Assembly (NCBI GenBank): GCA_020025515.1
Contig: JAHHRZ010000002.1
Location: forward strand, 62,001 to 126,000
DNA length: 64,000 bases
Direction of reading: 5' to 3'
DNA from: Oscillospiraceae bacterium
GTDB taxonomy: Bacteria > Bacillota > Clostridia > Oscillospirales > Oscillospiraceae
This document shows, piece by piece, positions 52,861 through 61,829 of the stretch (position 1 is the first letter of the stretch; every line of letters begins with the position of its first letter). The position numbers were made by a program, and so were the translations under genes. The notes below the pieces were generated by a model that did not search any database, was not told the DNA's origin, and saw nothing but the letters and a program-made list of their open reading frames with translations.

Positions 52861-54468
52861 ATGGAAAATTATGGTCTTGAAAAACTTGGAATTCTGAACC
52901 CTTGTGCTGTTTACCGGAACCTTGGGCCCGCTCAGCTGGTGGAGGCCGCTCTGCGCCGCGGAGAAGGCAAGCTCAGCAACACCGGTGCTCTGGTGGTTAC
53001 TACAGGTAAGTACACCGGTCGTTCCCCCGACGACAAGTTCATTGTTGATACTCCCGCGATCCACGATGACATTGCCTGGGGTAAGGTAAACCGCCCCATC
53101 TCCAAGGAGCGCTTCGACGCGATCCTGGCTAAGGCCTGCGCCTATCTGCAGGGCCGTGAAATTTTCATTTTCGACGGCTTTGCCGGTGCCGACCCCAAAT
53201 ACACCAAAAAATTCCGCATTGTCAACGAGCTGGCCTCTCAGAATCTGTTCATTCACAACCTGCTCATTCGTCCCAGCGAGGAAGAGCTGGCTGCTTATGG
53301 CGATGCCGATTATACCGTAATCGCAGCTCCCGGCTTTCAGTGCAACCCTGAGATCGACGGGGTCCACTCCGAGGCTGCTATTATGATTGACTATGAGGCC
53401 CATCTGATTCTCATTGTGGGCTCTCAGTATGCCGGCGAGATCAAGAAATCTGTCTTCTCCACCATGAACTATGTTCTGACCAAGGAAGGCATTCTGCCCA
53501 TGCACTGCTCTGCCAACATGGATCCTGAAACCCATGAGACTGCCGTATTCTTCGGCCTGTCCGGCACCGGCAAAACCACCCTGTCCGCAGACCCCGCCCG
53601 GAAGCTCATCGGTGATGACGAGCATGGCTGGTCTGCTGACGGCATCTTCAACATCGAAGGTGGCTGCTATGCAAAGTGCATCAACCTGTCCGCCGAGAAC
53701 GAGCCTGACATCTACAATGCCATTCGCTTCGGTTCTCTGGTGGAGAATGTTGTCATGGACGAAAATACCCGTGAGTTCGATTTTGATGACGACTCCCTGA
53801 CGGAAAACACCCGTGTGGGCTACCCCGTTGAGTACATCTCCAACGCCGCCGTCCCCGGTGTGGGCGGAATTCCCAAGGTTGTGATTTTCCTCACTGCCGA
53901 CGCATTCGGCGTTCTGCCTCCCATTTCCAAGCTGAGCCCCGATGCTGCCATGTATCACTTCGTTACCGGCTTTACCTCCAAACTGGCTGGTACCGAGCGT
54001 GGCATCACCGAGCCCAAGCCCACCTTCTCCACCCTGTTCGGGGAACCCTTCATGCCCATGGACCCCTCCGTCTATGCCAACATGCTGGGTGAGAAGATCG
54101 AGAAGTACGGCACCTCTGTGTACCTGGTCAATACCGGCTGGGCCGGCGGTTCCGCCCAGGAGCTGGGCAAGGCTGGCCGTATGAAGCTGCGCTACACCCG
54201 TGCCATGGTCACCGCCGCCCTGAACGGCGAGCTGGAGAAGGCCGAGTATGAACATTCCGAAATCTTCAATGTGGAGATGCCCAAATCTGTCACCGGCTGC
54301 CCCTCTGAGATCCTGAATCCCGAAACCATGTGGATCTCCAATGGCAAGACCAGAGAAGACTATGTGGCTGCCGCCAACAAGCTGGCTACCATGTTCTCTG
54401 ACAACTTCTCCAAGAAATATCCCAATATGCCTGCCCATATTGCTGAGGCTGGCCCCAAGGCGAAATAA
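52861..54468 (+). CDS. pckA: Phosphoenolpyruvate carboxykinase (ATP)
   Basis: Interconverts oxaloacetate + ATP and PEP + CO2 + ADP, cytoplasmic. The 535-residue protein has the kinase-1 loop GLSGTGKTTLSADPARKLIG (P-loop), GDDEHGW, the kinase-2/metal motif IFNIEGGCYAKCINL, and YTGRSPDDKF near the N-terminus. TTCAGGAGGACTCTATT precedes the ATG; an upstream ATG at 52819 is bypassed. In anaerobes it often runs toward oxaloacetate with ATP gain, which would then feed the adjacent decarboxylase; direction here is inference. Confidence 0.97.
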   Translation: MENYGLEKLGILNPCAVYRNLGPAQLVEAALRRGEGKLSNTGALVVTTGKYTGRSPDDKFIVDTPAIHDDIAWGKVNRPISKERFDAILAKACAYLQGREIFIFDGFAGADPKYTKKFRIVNELASQNLFIHNLLIRPSEEELAAYGDADYTVIAAPGFQCNPEIDGVHSEAAIMIDYEAHLILIVGSQYAGEIKKSVFSTMNYVLTKEGILPMHCSANMDPETHETAVFFGLSGTGKTTLSADPARKLIGDDEHGWSADGIFNIEGGCYAKCINLSAENEPDIYNAIRFGSLVENVVMDENTREFDFDDDSLTENTRVGYPVEYISNAAVPGVGGIPKVVIFLTADAFGVLPPISKLSPDAAMYHFVTGFTSKLAGTERGITEPKPTFSTLFGEPFMPMDPSVYANMLGEKIEKYGTSVYLVNTGWAGGSAQELGKAGRMKLRYTRAMVTAALNGELEKAEYEHSEIFNVEMPKSVTGCPSEILNPETMWISNGKTREDYVAAANKLATMFSDNFSKKYPNMPAHIAEAGPKAK

Positions 54469-54481
54469 TTCACCCCCTGCA

Positions 54482-54511
54482 CCCCAGGTGGCCTCGGCCA
54501 CCTGGGGTTTT
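54482..54511 (+). terminator. Terminator after pckA
   Basis: 11-bp perfect GC-rich stem CCCCAGGTGGC / GCCACCTGGGG with a CTCG loop, then TTTTG. Confidence 0.82.
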
Positions 54512-54525
54512 GAGGGAAGATACGG

Positions 54526-54580
54526 TGCAGGGCAGGGGCCTGCTTCTGCTGATCTTGCGGAAGCAAGCCCCTGTCCTGCA
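54526..54580 (+). repeat. Long imperfect palindrome between pckA and oadA
   Basis: TGCAGG-g-CAGGGGC-c-TGCTTC pairs with GAAGCA-a-GCCCCTG-t-CCTGCA: about 20 bp with one mismatch and one G-U pair, 13-base loop. No T tract follows. May be a leader or processing structure for the oad operon, or a small dispersed repeat. Confidence 0.6.
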
Positions 54581-54645
54581 AGGTATTCTCCCCGTGAACG
54601 TGTCAAATTTGACCGCAATCTGCGGTTTTATGGAGGTTTTGCCAC

Positions 54646-56046
54646 ATGGCACAGAATAAACAAAAGGTCCGGAAGGTTCAGTTCGTTGAAACTGTCCTGC
54701 GTGACGCCAACCAGTCCCTGATTGCCACCAGAATGCCCTATAGCAAATTTGAAGACATCCTGCCCACCATGGACAAGGCCGGTTACTACGCCTGCGAATG
54801 CTGGGGTGGTGCCACCTTTGATGTCTGCCTGCGCTATCTGCATGAAGATCCTTGGGAGCGTCTGCGCAAAATCCGTGCAAAGATGCCCAACACCAAGCTT
54901 CAGATGCTTCTGCGTGGTCAGAACGTTCTGGGCTACAGCCATTATCCCGATGACTTCGTCCGCATGTTTGTAAAGAAGTCCGTGGAAAACGGCATCGATA
55001 TTATCCGTATTTTTGACGCCCTCAACGATGTGAACAATCTGAAAGTTGCCGTAGAGGAGACGGTAAAGGCCGGGGCCATCGCTTCCGGCACCATCTCTTA
55101 CACCACCAGCCCCGTCCACACCCACGCCAACTATGTCAAGATGGTCAAAGAGCTGAAGGAAATGGGCGTTGCCACCATCTGCATCAAGGACATGGCCGGT
55201 ATCATGGGCCCCCAGGAGGCCTATGACCTGGTTTCCGCCATTAAGGATGCTGTAGATCTGCCCATCGACCTGCATACTCACTCCACCACCGGTCTGGCCT
55301 TCATGACCTACCTCAAGGCCGTGGAAGCCGGTGTGGACATTATCGACACCGCCATCTCTCCCTTCTCCGGCGGTACCTCCCAGCCCGCCACCGAAACCCT
55401 GGCCTACGCTTTGCGTCAGCTGGGCTATCAGTGCGACCTGGATGATAAAATCACCAAGCAGATCGCCGACTACTTTAAGCCCATTCGGGATGATTATGTA
55501 AAGGACGGCACCCTGATGCCCAAGTCCATGGCCACCGATACCCAGTGCCTGACCTACCAGGTTCCCGGCGGTATGCTGTCCAACCTGCTGAGCCAGCTGA
55601 AGATGATGAACGCTCTGGACCGCTTCGACGAAGCCCTGCTGGAGACTCCCAAGGTTCGTAAGGACATGGGCTATCCTCCTCTGGTCACTCCCACCAGCCA
55701 GATGGTTGGCGTGCAGGCGGTGCAGAATGTTCTGGCCGGCGAACGCTACAAGAATGTGTCCAAGGAGATCAAAGCCTACTGCCGCGGCGAGTACGGCAAG
55801 ACCCCGGCTCCCATTGATCCCGAGATCCAGAAGAAGATCCTGGGAGACGAGCAGCCCCTCACCGGCCGTTACGCAGATACTCTGGAGCCTATCTTTGAAA
55901 AGACCAAGAAAGAGCTGAAGGGCATTGCAACGTGCGACGAGGATGTTCTGTCCTACATCGCCTTCCCCCAGCTGGCCGAGAAGTTCTTTGAAGAGCGCAA
56001 GGCCAAGGAGGAAAATACCGCCACTTACACCATTGAGGCAATTTAA
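54646..56046 (+). CDS. oadA: Oxaloacetate decarboxylase alpha (carboxyltransferase) subunit
   Basis: Transfers the carboxyl group of oxaloacetate to biotin, yielding pyruvate. The 466-residue protein has the carboxyltransferase barrel: ETVLRDANQSLIATRM, ACECWGGATFDVCLRYL, RGQNVLGYSHYPDD, the carbamylated-Lys motif ICIKDMAGIM, and DLHTHSTTGLAFMTYL with metal His. The biotin-carrier domain often fused to it is absent and encoded separately at 56426-56815. TGGAGGTTTTGCCAC precedes the ATG. First gene of a four-gene operon. Confidence 0.94.
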   Translation: MAQNKQKVRKVQFVETVLRDANQSLIATRMPYSKFEDILPTMDKAGYYACECWGGATFDVCLRYLHEDPWERLRKIRAKMPNTKLQMLLRGQNVLGYSHYPDDFVRMFVKKSVENGIDIIRIFDALNDVNNLKVAVEETVKAGAIASGTISYTTSPVHTHANYVKMVKELKEMGVATICIKDMAGIMGPQEAYDLVSAIKDAVDLPIDLHTHSTTGLAFMTYLKAVEAGVDIIDTAISPFSGGTSQPATETLAYALRQLGYQCDLDDKITKQIADYFKPIRDDYVKDGTLMPKSMATDTQCLTYQVPGGMLSNLLSQLKMMNALDRFDEALLETPKVRKDMGYPPLVTPTSQMVGVQAVQNVLAGERYKNVSKEIKAYCRGEYGKTPAPIDPEIQKKILGDEQPLTGRYADTLEPIFEKTKKELKGIATCDEDVLSYIAFPQLAEKFFEERKAKEENTATYTIEAI

Positions 56047-56063
56047 GGGAGGGCGTGTAAATT

Positions 56064-56423
56064 ATGATGCTTTCCAATCTGTTCCTTGCAGCCGGTGCTG
56101 GAGATGTACTGGACTCCACCGCCGATGCCGCTTTGGCAGCCGTTACGGGCTACGCCGTGGTATTTATGGGCATTGTGATTCTCATGGTCGCCATGATGAT
56201 TATGAGCAAGCTGGTGATGATGTGCCAGCGCAAGCCCGTCCAGCTGGAGGCCCCCGCCCCCAAGGCTGCCGCCGATGCTCCCACAGCCCCCGGTTCCGCC
56301 GGTCAGCTGAAGTTGTACAACACCGATCCCAAGACTGCCGCCATGCTCATGGCCATCGTGGCCGACAAGATGGGCAAGCCCATCAATGAGCTGCGCTTCA
56401 TTTCCATCAAGGAGGTCAAGTAA
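56064..56423 (+). CDS. OadG-like gamma subunit of the decarboxylase
   Basis: 119-residue small membrane protein: one helix (about residues 30-50, AVVFMGIVILMVAMMIMSKL), a Pro/Ala linker, and a short soluble tail ending ELRFISIKEVK. Matches the size and topology of the gamma subunit that holds alpha and beta together; family sequence conservation is low, so the call leans on position between alpha and biotin carrier genes. GGGAGGG precedes the ATG. Confidence 0.82.
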   Translation: MMLSNLFLAAGAGDVLDSTADAALAAVTGYAVVFMGIVILMVAMMIMSKLVMMCQRKPVQLEAPAPKAAADAPTAPGSAGQLKLYNTDPKTAAMLMAIVADKMGKPINELRFISIKEVK

Positions 56424-56425
56424 CC

Positions 56426-56815
56426 ATGAAATATAAGGTAACTCTCAACGGCCGCACCTATGAGGTCGAGGTCGAGGCCGGCCAGGCCATGCTCCTGGAC
56501 GAATACGAAGCCATTGCCCCTGCACCTGCCGCTGCTGCTCCTGCCGCTCCCACACCCGCCGCTGCTGCCCCTGCGCCTGCCGCTAAGGTTGCCACGGCTG
56601 CCGGTGAGGCGGTCAAGGCACCCATGCCCGGTATTGTCCTGAAGGTTCAGGTCCAGGAAGGACAGGCCGTGAAGGCCGGTCAGGTTCTGGTCATTCTGGA
56701 AGCCATGAAGATGGAAAACGAGATCGTCGCACCTAAGGCCGGCACTGTGGCTCAGATCGTTGCTCCCAAGGGCAGTAATGTTGAGTCCGGCGCTCCTCTG
56801 GTCATTCTGGCTTAA
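56426..56815 (+). CDS. Biotin carboxyl carrier protein of the decarboxylase
   Basis: 129 residues: a short N-terminal beta segment, an Ala/Pro-rich flexible linker (about 31-60), and a biotinyl domain with the biotin Lys K95 in EAMKMENEI. Carries carboxybiotin between the alpha and beta subunits. It follows the gamma gene by 2 bp (AAGGAGGTCAAGTAACC before the ATG). Confidence 0.95.
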   Translation: MKYKVTLNGRTYEVEVEAGQAMLLDEYEAIAPAPAAAAPAAPTPAAAAPAPAAKVATAAGEAVKAPMPGIVLKVQVQEGQAVKAGQVLVILEAMKMENEIVAPKAGTVAQIVAPKGSNVESGAPLVILA

Positions 56816-56827
56816 GGGGGAATACCC

Positions 56828-58036
56828 ATGCTGGCATTTAATATTGGAGAGACCCTTTTAGGTCTCTGGAATGACTCCGGCTTTAACTCCTTCTTTGTGG
56901 GTGACGGCTGGAAGAGTCTGGTGATGATTGCCATTGCCTGCGTACTTCTGTACCTGGGCATTGTGAAGAAATTTGAGCCCCTGCTGCTGGTAGGTATCGC
57001 CTTCGGCTGCCTGCTGAGCAACCTTCCTATGAGTGGTCTGTACAACCAGGAACTGTGGACCGCTTTTATGGATGAATCCAGTGAATATTACCATAGTTAC
57101 GGTCATATATTGGCCAACGGCGGTCTACTGGATTTCTTCTACATCGGCGTAAAAACAAGTCTGTATCCCTGTTTGATTTTCATGGGTGTGGGCGCCATGA
57201 CCGACTTTGGTCCCATGCTGTCCAACCCCAAGAGCATGTTCATGGGTGCCGGCGCCCAGCTGGGCGTGTTTGTGGCCTTCCTGGGTGCTGTCCTTCTGGG
57301 CTTCACCGGCCCCGAGGCTGCCTCTATCGGCATCATCGGCGGCGCTGACGGTCCTACCGCCATCTTCCTGACCTCCAAGCTGGCGCCCCATCTATTGGGA
57401 CCCATCGCCATTGCGGCTTACTCTTACATGGCTCTGATCCCTCTGATCCAGCCGCCCTTTATGAAGCTCCTGGTTCGGGGCAAGGATCGTGAGATCGTGA
57501 TGAAGCAGTCCCGTGAGGTTTCCAAGACAGAGAAAATCATTTTCCCCATCATGGTTTCCATCTTTGTGGCTCTGCTGCTGCCATCCACCGCTCCTCTGAT
57601 CGGCTGCCTGATGCTGGGCAACCTGTTCCGTGAGTGTGGTGTCACTGCCCGTCTGTCCGACACCGTGCAAAATGCCCTGATGAACATTATCACCATCATG
57701 CTCTCCACTTCTGTAGGTGCAACCATGGTAGGTGCTTCCTTCCTGAATGCCCAGACCATCTGGATCATTCTGCTGGGCGTGTGCGCCTTCATCCTGTCTA
57801 CCGTGGGCGGCCTGCTGGTGGGCAAGATCATGTGCTGGGCCACCAAGGGCAAGATCAATCCTCTCATTGGCTCTGCCGGTGTTTCCGCCGTCCCCATGGC
57901 TGCCCGTGTGGCACAGGATGTGGGCCGGAAGTACAACCCCACCAACTATCTGCTGATGCACGCCATGGGCCCCAATGTGGCCGGTGTCATCGGTTCCGCC
58001 ATTGCCGCAGGTTTCCTGCTGTCCGTCTTTGGCTAA
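56828..58036 (+). CDS. oadB: Na+-translocating decarboxylase beta subunit
   Basis: 402-residue integral membrane protein that decarboxylates carboxybiotin and exports Na+. It has the family motifs GIAFGCLLSNLP, MGVGAMTDFGPMLSNPK, GFTGPEAASIGIIGGADGPT and the C-terminal GVSAVPMAARVAQDVG. Last gene of the operon. Together with alpha, gamma and the biotin carrier it makes a complete Na+-pumping oxaloacetate (or related acid) decarboxylase. Confidence 0.95.
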   Translation: MLAFNIGETLLGLWNDSGFNSFFVGDGWKSLVMIAIACVLLYLGIVKKFEPLLLVGIAFGCLLSNLPMSGLYNQELWTAFMDESSEYYHSYGHILANGGLLDFFYIGVKTSLYPCLIFMGVGAMTDFGPMLSNPKSMFMGAGAQLGVFVAFLGAVLLGFTGPEAASIGIIGGADGPTAIFLTSKLAPHLLGPIAIAAYSYMALIPLIQPPFMKLLVRGKDREIVMKQSREVSKTEKIIFPIMVSIFVALLLPSTAPLIGCLMLGNLFRECGVTARLSDTVQNALMNIITIMLSTSVGATMVGASFLNAQTIWIILLGVCAFILSTVGGLLVGKIMCWATKGKINPLIGSAGVSAVPMAARVAQDVGRKYNPTNYLLMHAMGPNVAGVIGSAIAAGFLLSVFG

Positions 58037-58046
58037 ACAAGCACAA

Positions 58047-58196
58047 AAAATGGGTCTGTCGCATAATAGGATTTTGTAAAAATCAGTCTAATATTAACGC
58101 CGCAGAAATCGGGATATCCCTCGATTTCTGCGGCGTTTCTTAACTTTTACAGATGCTCATTTTCTTGAAATGCACATTATGCGACAGACCCATTTT
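58047..58196. mobile_element. MITE-like 150-bp nested palindrome
   Basis: The outer arms (58047-58067 and 58176-58196) are a perfect 21-bp inverted repeat (core GGGTCTGTCGCATAAT). An inner perfect 16-bp stem (58096-58111 with 58122-58137; AACGCCGCAGAAATCG) has a GGATATCC loop. The intervening arms are partly complementary too. No coding capacity. The termini look like insertion-sequence ends, so it is a likely non-autonomous element; it may also end oadB transcription. Confidence 0.7.
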
Positions 58197-58203
58197 GTTT
58201 TCT

Positions 58204-59532
58204 CTATTGAATTTTCGGCTGCTCTAAAAGCCACAGCAGATAGGTCAGCGCCAAAAGATCCGCACAGCCTCCGGGGGAAAGGTTTCGCTCTGTGAGCGCC
58301 TGGTCCAGCCGCCGGATTTCTTCCACAGAAGGGAAGGGGTTCTGCTGCAAAATGTTTTCCACAGCCCCTGTGACAAACTCCTGGGCTGCCGGGCCGCCCC
58401 GGTGGAGAATGTTTGTATCCTGTACATAGGGAATCATATGAAGCAGCGCCACACAGCCTGCATCATTAGGGCTGAGTCCCCGGGCCAACCCTTCTTTGAA
58501 TACAGGAAAACCGATTTTTTTTACGGCGGGGAAGCCTGCCTCTGCCTGTCCCCGCACCCCGGTAATTCCGTAGTTCCGGTAAAGCCGTTCTCCCGCCGTG
58601 GCTGTCCCTGCAAAATCAGAGGTGGTCAACCCCTGGGCCAAGGCTGCCACAGTATCAAGCACAGCCTCCGGATTTTTCCACAGCCCCTGTTTCAATCTTC
58701 CCAAAGCGCCACAGAGAAGCCCCATGGAAAAAATTGCCCCCTTGTGGGTGTTGACTCCGGAGGTGGCCAGGAGCATTTCTCCCTCTGCCAGCTTTCCACG
58801 GCGGCGGAGCCTTGCAAATGTCTCCGCAGGGGACAGGGTTCTGGTTTGCCTCCCCAATCTCACACAGTCATAAAAATAGGGCCACAGGGCCGCTGCACTG
58901 GCCTGGAAGGTAAAAATGTCCATATCCTTGTGACTGCCGGAATTTTCCCGATCCACAAGACCGGGCTTCGGTGTGGCGCACACTTCATAGAGCAGGGCCT
59001 GGCAGGCAAGACGGGCCCCGGTCTGGGCATCGTCTTTATCCACCGCCTCCTGCAAAATCTCAAAGGTCTTTGCTTGGAGCTGCTCCACACTGTGGGCTCG
59101 GCTTCTGGCGCAGACCTGGGCCACATTGCCGCAGATCAGGCACCTTCTTGGGGTTGTTCTCTGAATCTTTTCCCCCTGAGGAACCACCACATCCAGATCC
59201 AGAAGTCGGCCCAATGAAGTTCCTTCCTCCAGCTCCACCGCCATGGCCTTCAGTTCCATGGGCTCCATATCCAGGACGTACATGGCCTCACAGCCTGTGT
59301 CCTCCACAACAATTTCCCGGGTTTTCCAATGCATGTTCCGTCTTTGCAGCTCCTGCCGAATCAGCCGGTCTCCCAGGTAAAAGCTCTGGGTAATGAGCGC
59401 ATTGTTTTTTACCGGACCGGGAATATTCATGGTAAACGACAGCAGGGGAAGGCCATACCGACAAAACAGCGCCTCCTGCCTTGCCACCCGGGCCTCCCGG
59501 GCCTCCAGCATCTGCATCAATGTAACTTCCAT
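58204..59532 (-). CDS. citXG: CitX-CitG fusion (citrate lyase prosthetic-group synthesis)
   Basis: Makes and attaches the 2'-(5''-triphosphoribosyl)-3'-dephospho-CoA group of citrate lyase acyl carrier protein. The N-terminal ~165 residues are CitX-like (LEAREARVARQEALFCRYGL, SFTMNIPGPVK); the C-terminal ~275 residues are CitG-like (EVCATPKPGLVDRENSGSHKDM, GVNTHKGAIFSMGLL). A GTG at 59541 is in frame, but AGAGGTGG is better spaced from the ATG at 59532. 442 residues. No citrate lyase genes are in the window. Confidence 0.92.
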   Translation of the reverse strand: MEVTLMQMLEAREARVARQEALFCRYGLPLLSFTMNIPGPVKNNALITQSFYLGDRLIRQELQRRNMHWKTREIVVEDTGCEAMYVLDMEPMELKAMAVELEEGTSLGRLLDLDVVVPQGEKIQRTTPRRCLICGNVAQVCARSRAHSVEQLQAKTFEILQEAVDKDDAQTGARLACQALLYEVCATPKPGLVDRENSGSHKDMDIFTFQASAAALWPYFYDCVRLGRQTRTLSPAETFARLRRRGKLAEGEMLLATSGVNTHKGAIFSMGLLCGALGRLKQGLWKNPEAVLDTVAALAQGLTTSDFAGTATAGERLYRNYGITGVRGQAEAGFPAVKKIGFPVFKEGLARGLSPNDAGCVALLHMIPYVQDTNILHRGGPAAQEFVTGAVENILQQNPFPSVEEIRRLDQALTERNLSPGGCADLLALTYLLWLLEQPKIQ

Positions 59533-59623
59533 GGCAGCCACCTCTTTTCAATCTCCCATTATGATACACCAAAACAGGCGGTTGTGGAATCCTTTTTTTA
59601 TAAGATTATAAACGAATGGGCGC

Positions 59624-59656
59624 AAAAAACGGCATGACCAGAAGGCCATGCCGTTT
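59624..59656 (-). terminator. Terminator after groL
   Basis: AAACGGCATG / CATGCCGTTT stem with inner CC/GG pairing, followed by TTTTTTG on the minus strand. Confidence 0.88.
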
Positions 59657-59695
59657 CCAAATGCAATATAATCGCTTTTGATCCCCGAAGGATGC

Positions 59696-61330
59696 TTAGT
59701 ACATACCGCCCTGAGCAGCTGCGGCAGCATTGGCAGCGGCATCTGCTGCGGGATCGGGCTTATCCACAACCAGAGACTCGGTGGTGAGGACGCAGGAACC
59801 AATGGAAGCGGCGTTCTCCAGAGCGCTGCGGGTAACCTTTGTGGGATCCACAATGCCGGCGTCGATCATATCCACATACTCCTCGGTGTAGGCGTTGTAG
59901 CCATAGCCAACCTTGCCGGAGGTGTGAATCTTCTCGAACACTACGGAGCCGTCCACACCGGCGTTCTCGGCAATCTGACGGATAGGAGCCTGCAGAGCCT
60001 TGGCAATAATCATGGCACCGGTCTTCTCGTCACCGGACAGGCCAGCAGTCAGCTCTTCCACAGCGGCGATGGCATTGACATAGGCGGTACCGCCGCCGGC
60101 CACGATGCCCTCTTCCACGGCGGCACGGGTAGCATTCAGAGCGTCCTCCACACGGAGCTTCTGCTCCTTCATGGCAACCTCGGTCTGTGCGCCAACACGA
60201 ATCACAGCAACACCGCCGGACAGCTTTGCCAGACGCTCCTGGAGCTTCTCACGGTCATAGTCGGAGGTGGTCACGCCGATGGCAGCACGGATCTCATGGG
60301 CACGAGCCTTGATATCCTCGGGATTGCCGCTGCCGTCAACGATGGTAGTGGTATCCTTGGTGACCTTCACCTGACGGGCAGTACCCAGATCAGTGATGTC
60401 CGCATCGGTGAGCTCCATGTTCAGCTCGCTGGAAATCACGGTACCGCCGGTGAGGATTGCGATATCACGCAGCATCTCCTTGCGGCGATCGCCAAAGCCG
60501 GGAGCCTTGACACAGACACAGTTGAAGTTGCCACGCAGACGGTTCACCAGCAGGGTAGCCAGAGCATCGCCCTCCACATCCTCGGCAATAATAATCATCT
60601 TGCGGCCGGACTTTACGACCTTCTCCAGAACAGGCAGAATCTCCTGGATGGAAGAGATCTTCTTATCGGTAATCAGCAGGTAAGGATCGTCCAGGACGGC
60701 TTCCATCTTATCGGTATCGGTGACCATGTAGGGGGAGATATAGCCACGGTCGAACTGCATGCCCTCTACCACATCCAGACCGGTCTCAGCGGTCTTGGAC
60801 TCCTCGATGGTGATAACGCCATCGGTGCCAACCTTCTCCATTGCCTCTGCGATCAGCTTACCAACGGCCTCGTCGCAGGAAGAAACGGTACCAACACGGG
60901 CGATGTCGTCAGAACCCTTGACGGTCTGAGAAGCAGCCTTGATGGACTCCACGGCAGCGGTAACCGCCTTCTCAATGCCCTTGCGCATGACCATGGGGTT
61001 TGCACCTGCGGACAGGTTCTTGAGGCCCTCACGGACAATGGCCTGTGCCAGAACGGTTGCGGTGGTGGTGCCGTCGCCGGCCACATCGTTGGTCTTGGTC
61101 GCTACCTCACGGACCAGCTGTGCACCCATGTTCTCAAAAGCGTCCTCCAGCTCCACATCCTTGGCGATGGTCACACCGTCATTGGTGATGAGGGGAGCGC
61201 CGTACTTCTTGCCCAGAACCACGTTGCGGCCCTTGGGGCCCAGAGTAACCTTTACCGTATCGGCCAGCTGGTCGATGCCCTTCTGCAGAGACTTGCGAGC
61301 TTCCTCGCCATAAACAATCATCTTAGCCAT
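59696..61330 (-). CDS. groL: Chaperonin GroEL
   Basis: 60-kDa ATP-dependent chaperonin, 544 residues. Shows VKVTLGPKGRNVVL, the ATP site DGTTTATVLAQAI, and the family signature region AAVEEGIVAGGGTAYVNA, ending in Gly-Met-rich QGGMY. It follows groS by 17 bp and shares its CIRCE-controlled promoter. Nothing unusual. Confidence 0.98.
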   Translation of the reverse strand: MAKMIVYGEEARKSLQKGIDQLADTVKVTLGPKGRNVVLGKKYGAPLITNDGVTIAKDVELEDAFENMGAQLVREVATKTNDVAGDGTTTATVLAQAIVREGLKNLSAGANPMVMRKGIEKAVTAAVESIKAASQTVKGSDDIARVGTVSSCDEAVGKLIAEAMEKVGTDGVITIEESKTAETGLDVVEGMQFDRGYISPYMVTDTDKMEAVLDDPYLLITDKKISSIQEILPVLEKVVKSGRKMIIIAEDVEGDALATLLVNRLRGNFNCVCVKAPGFGDRRKEMLRDIAILTGGTVISSELNMELTDADITDLGTARQVKVTKDTTTIVDGSGNPEDIKARAHEIRAAIGVTTSDYDREKLQERLAKLSGGVAVIRVGAQTEVAMKEQKLRVEDALNATRAAVEEGIVAGGGTAYVNAIAAVEELTAGLSGDEKTGAMIIAKALQAPIRQIAENAGVDGSVVFEKIHTSGKVGYGYNAYTEEYVDMIDAGIVDPTKVTRSALENAASIGSCVLTTESLVVDKPDPAADAAANAAAAAQGGMY

Positions 61331-61347
61331 GATTCATATACCTCCAA

Positions 61348-61620
61348 TTATTCCACAACTGCCAGAATCTCGGACTGCTTCACAATGGTGTATTCCTGGC
61401 CGTCCACCTTGATTTCAGTGCCTACAAACTTTGCAACAACAACCTTGTCGCCGGGCTTTACCATCATCTCGGTGTCCTTATCTCCGGGGCCAACAGCCAC
61501 AACTTCAGAGATTACGGGCTTTTCCTTGTTTGCAGCGGACAGGATAATGCCGGAAGCGGTCTTTTCCTCGGCCTCGAAAGCCTTCAGCAAAACACGGTCT
61601 GCCATAGGAGTGAGTTTCAT
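61348..61620 (-). CDS. groS: Co-chaperonin GroES
   Basis: 90 residues, caps the GroEL ring. MKLTPMADRVLLKAFEAEEK start and GDKVVVAKFVGTEIKVDG are typical. GGAGGTAACTAATT precedes the ATG. First gene of groS-groL; the CIRCE element in the leader predicts HrcA repression. Confidence 0.98.
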   Translation of the reverse strand: MKLTPMADRVLLKAFEAEEKTASGIILSAANKEKPVISEVVAVGPGDKDTEMMVKPGDKVVVAKFVGTEIKVDGQEYTIVKQSEILAVVE

Positions 61621-61695
61621 AATTAGTTACCTCCAAAACAGAATTTAGAATGGCGGTGGGGTCTCCCACGCCGCTAGTGTCTACAAAGATTCAGG

Positions 61696-61722
61696 TTAGC
61701 ACTCATGTCCTTTGAGTGCTAA
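61696..61722 (-). promoter_or_regulatory. CIRCE operator of groESL
   Basis: TTAGCACTC - 9 bp - GAGTGCTAA, the exact consensus bound by the HrcA heat-shock repressor. It lies in the leader just downstream of the predicted promoter. Confidence 0.97.
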
Positions 61723-61729
61723 CGCCTAT

Positions 61730-61758
61730 ATAATAGACCATTCTGTTTAAAAATGCAA
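61730..61758 (-). promoter_or_regulatory. groESL promoter
   Basis: Minus-strand TTGCAT (61753-61758), 17-bp spacer, TATTAT (61730-61735), immediately before CIRCE. Confidence 0.65.
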
Positions 61759-61789
61759 GGGGTTTTTCTATGAATTTTCTGTGAAATTT

Positions 61790-61823
61790 AAAAAAATTCC
61801 CGGAGCGGTAAATGCCCCGGGAA
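61790..61823 (-). terminator. Terminator after the lipid kinase gene
   Basis: TTCCCGGgGC / GCtCCGGGAA stem followed by seven Ts on the minus strand. Confidence 0.88.
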
Positions 61824-61829
61824 ATGTCC

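Noticed and set aside
52792..54618. Long minus-strand open frame opposite pckA
   Set aside because: Same composition artefact; overlaps the pckA leader and terminator.
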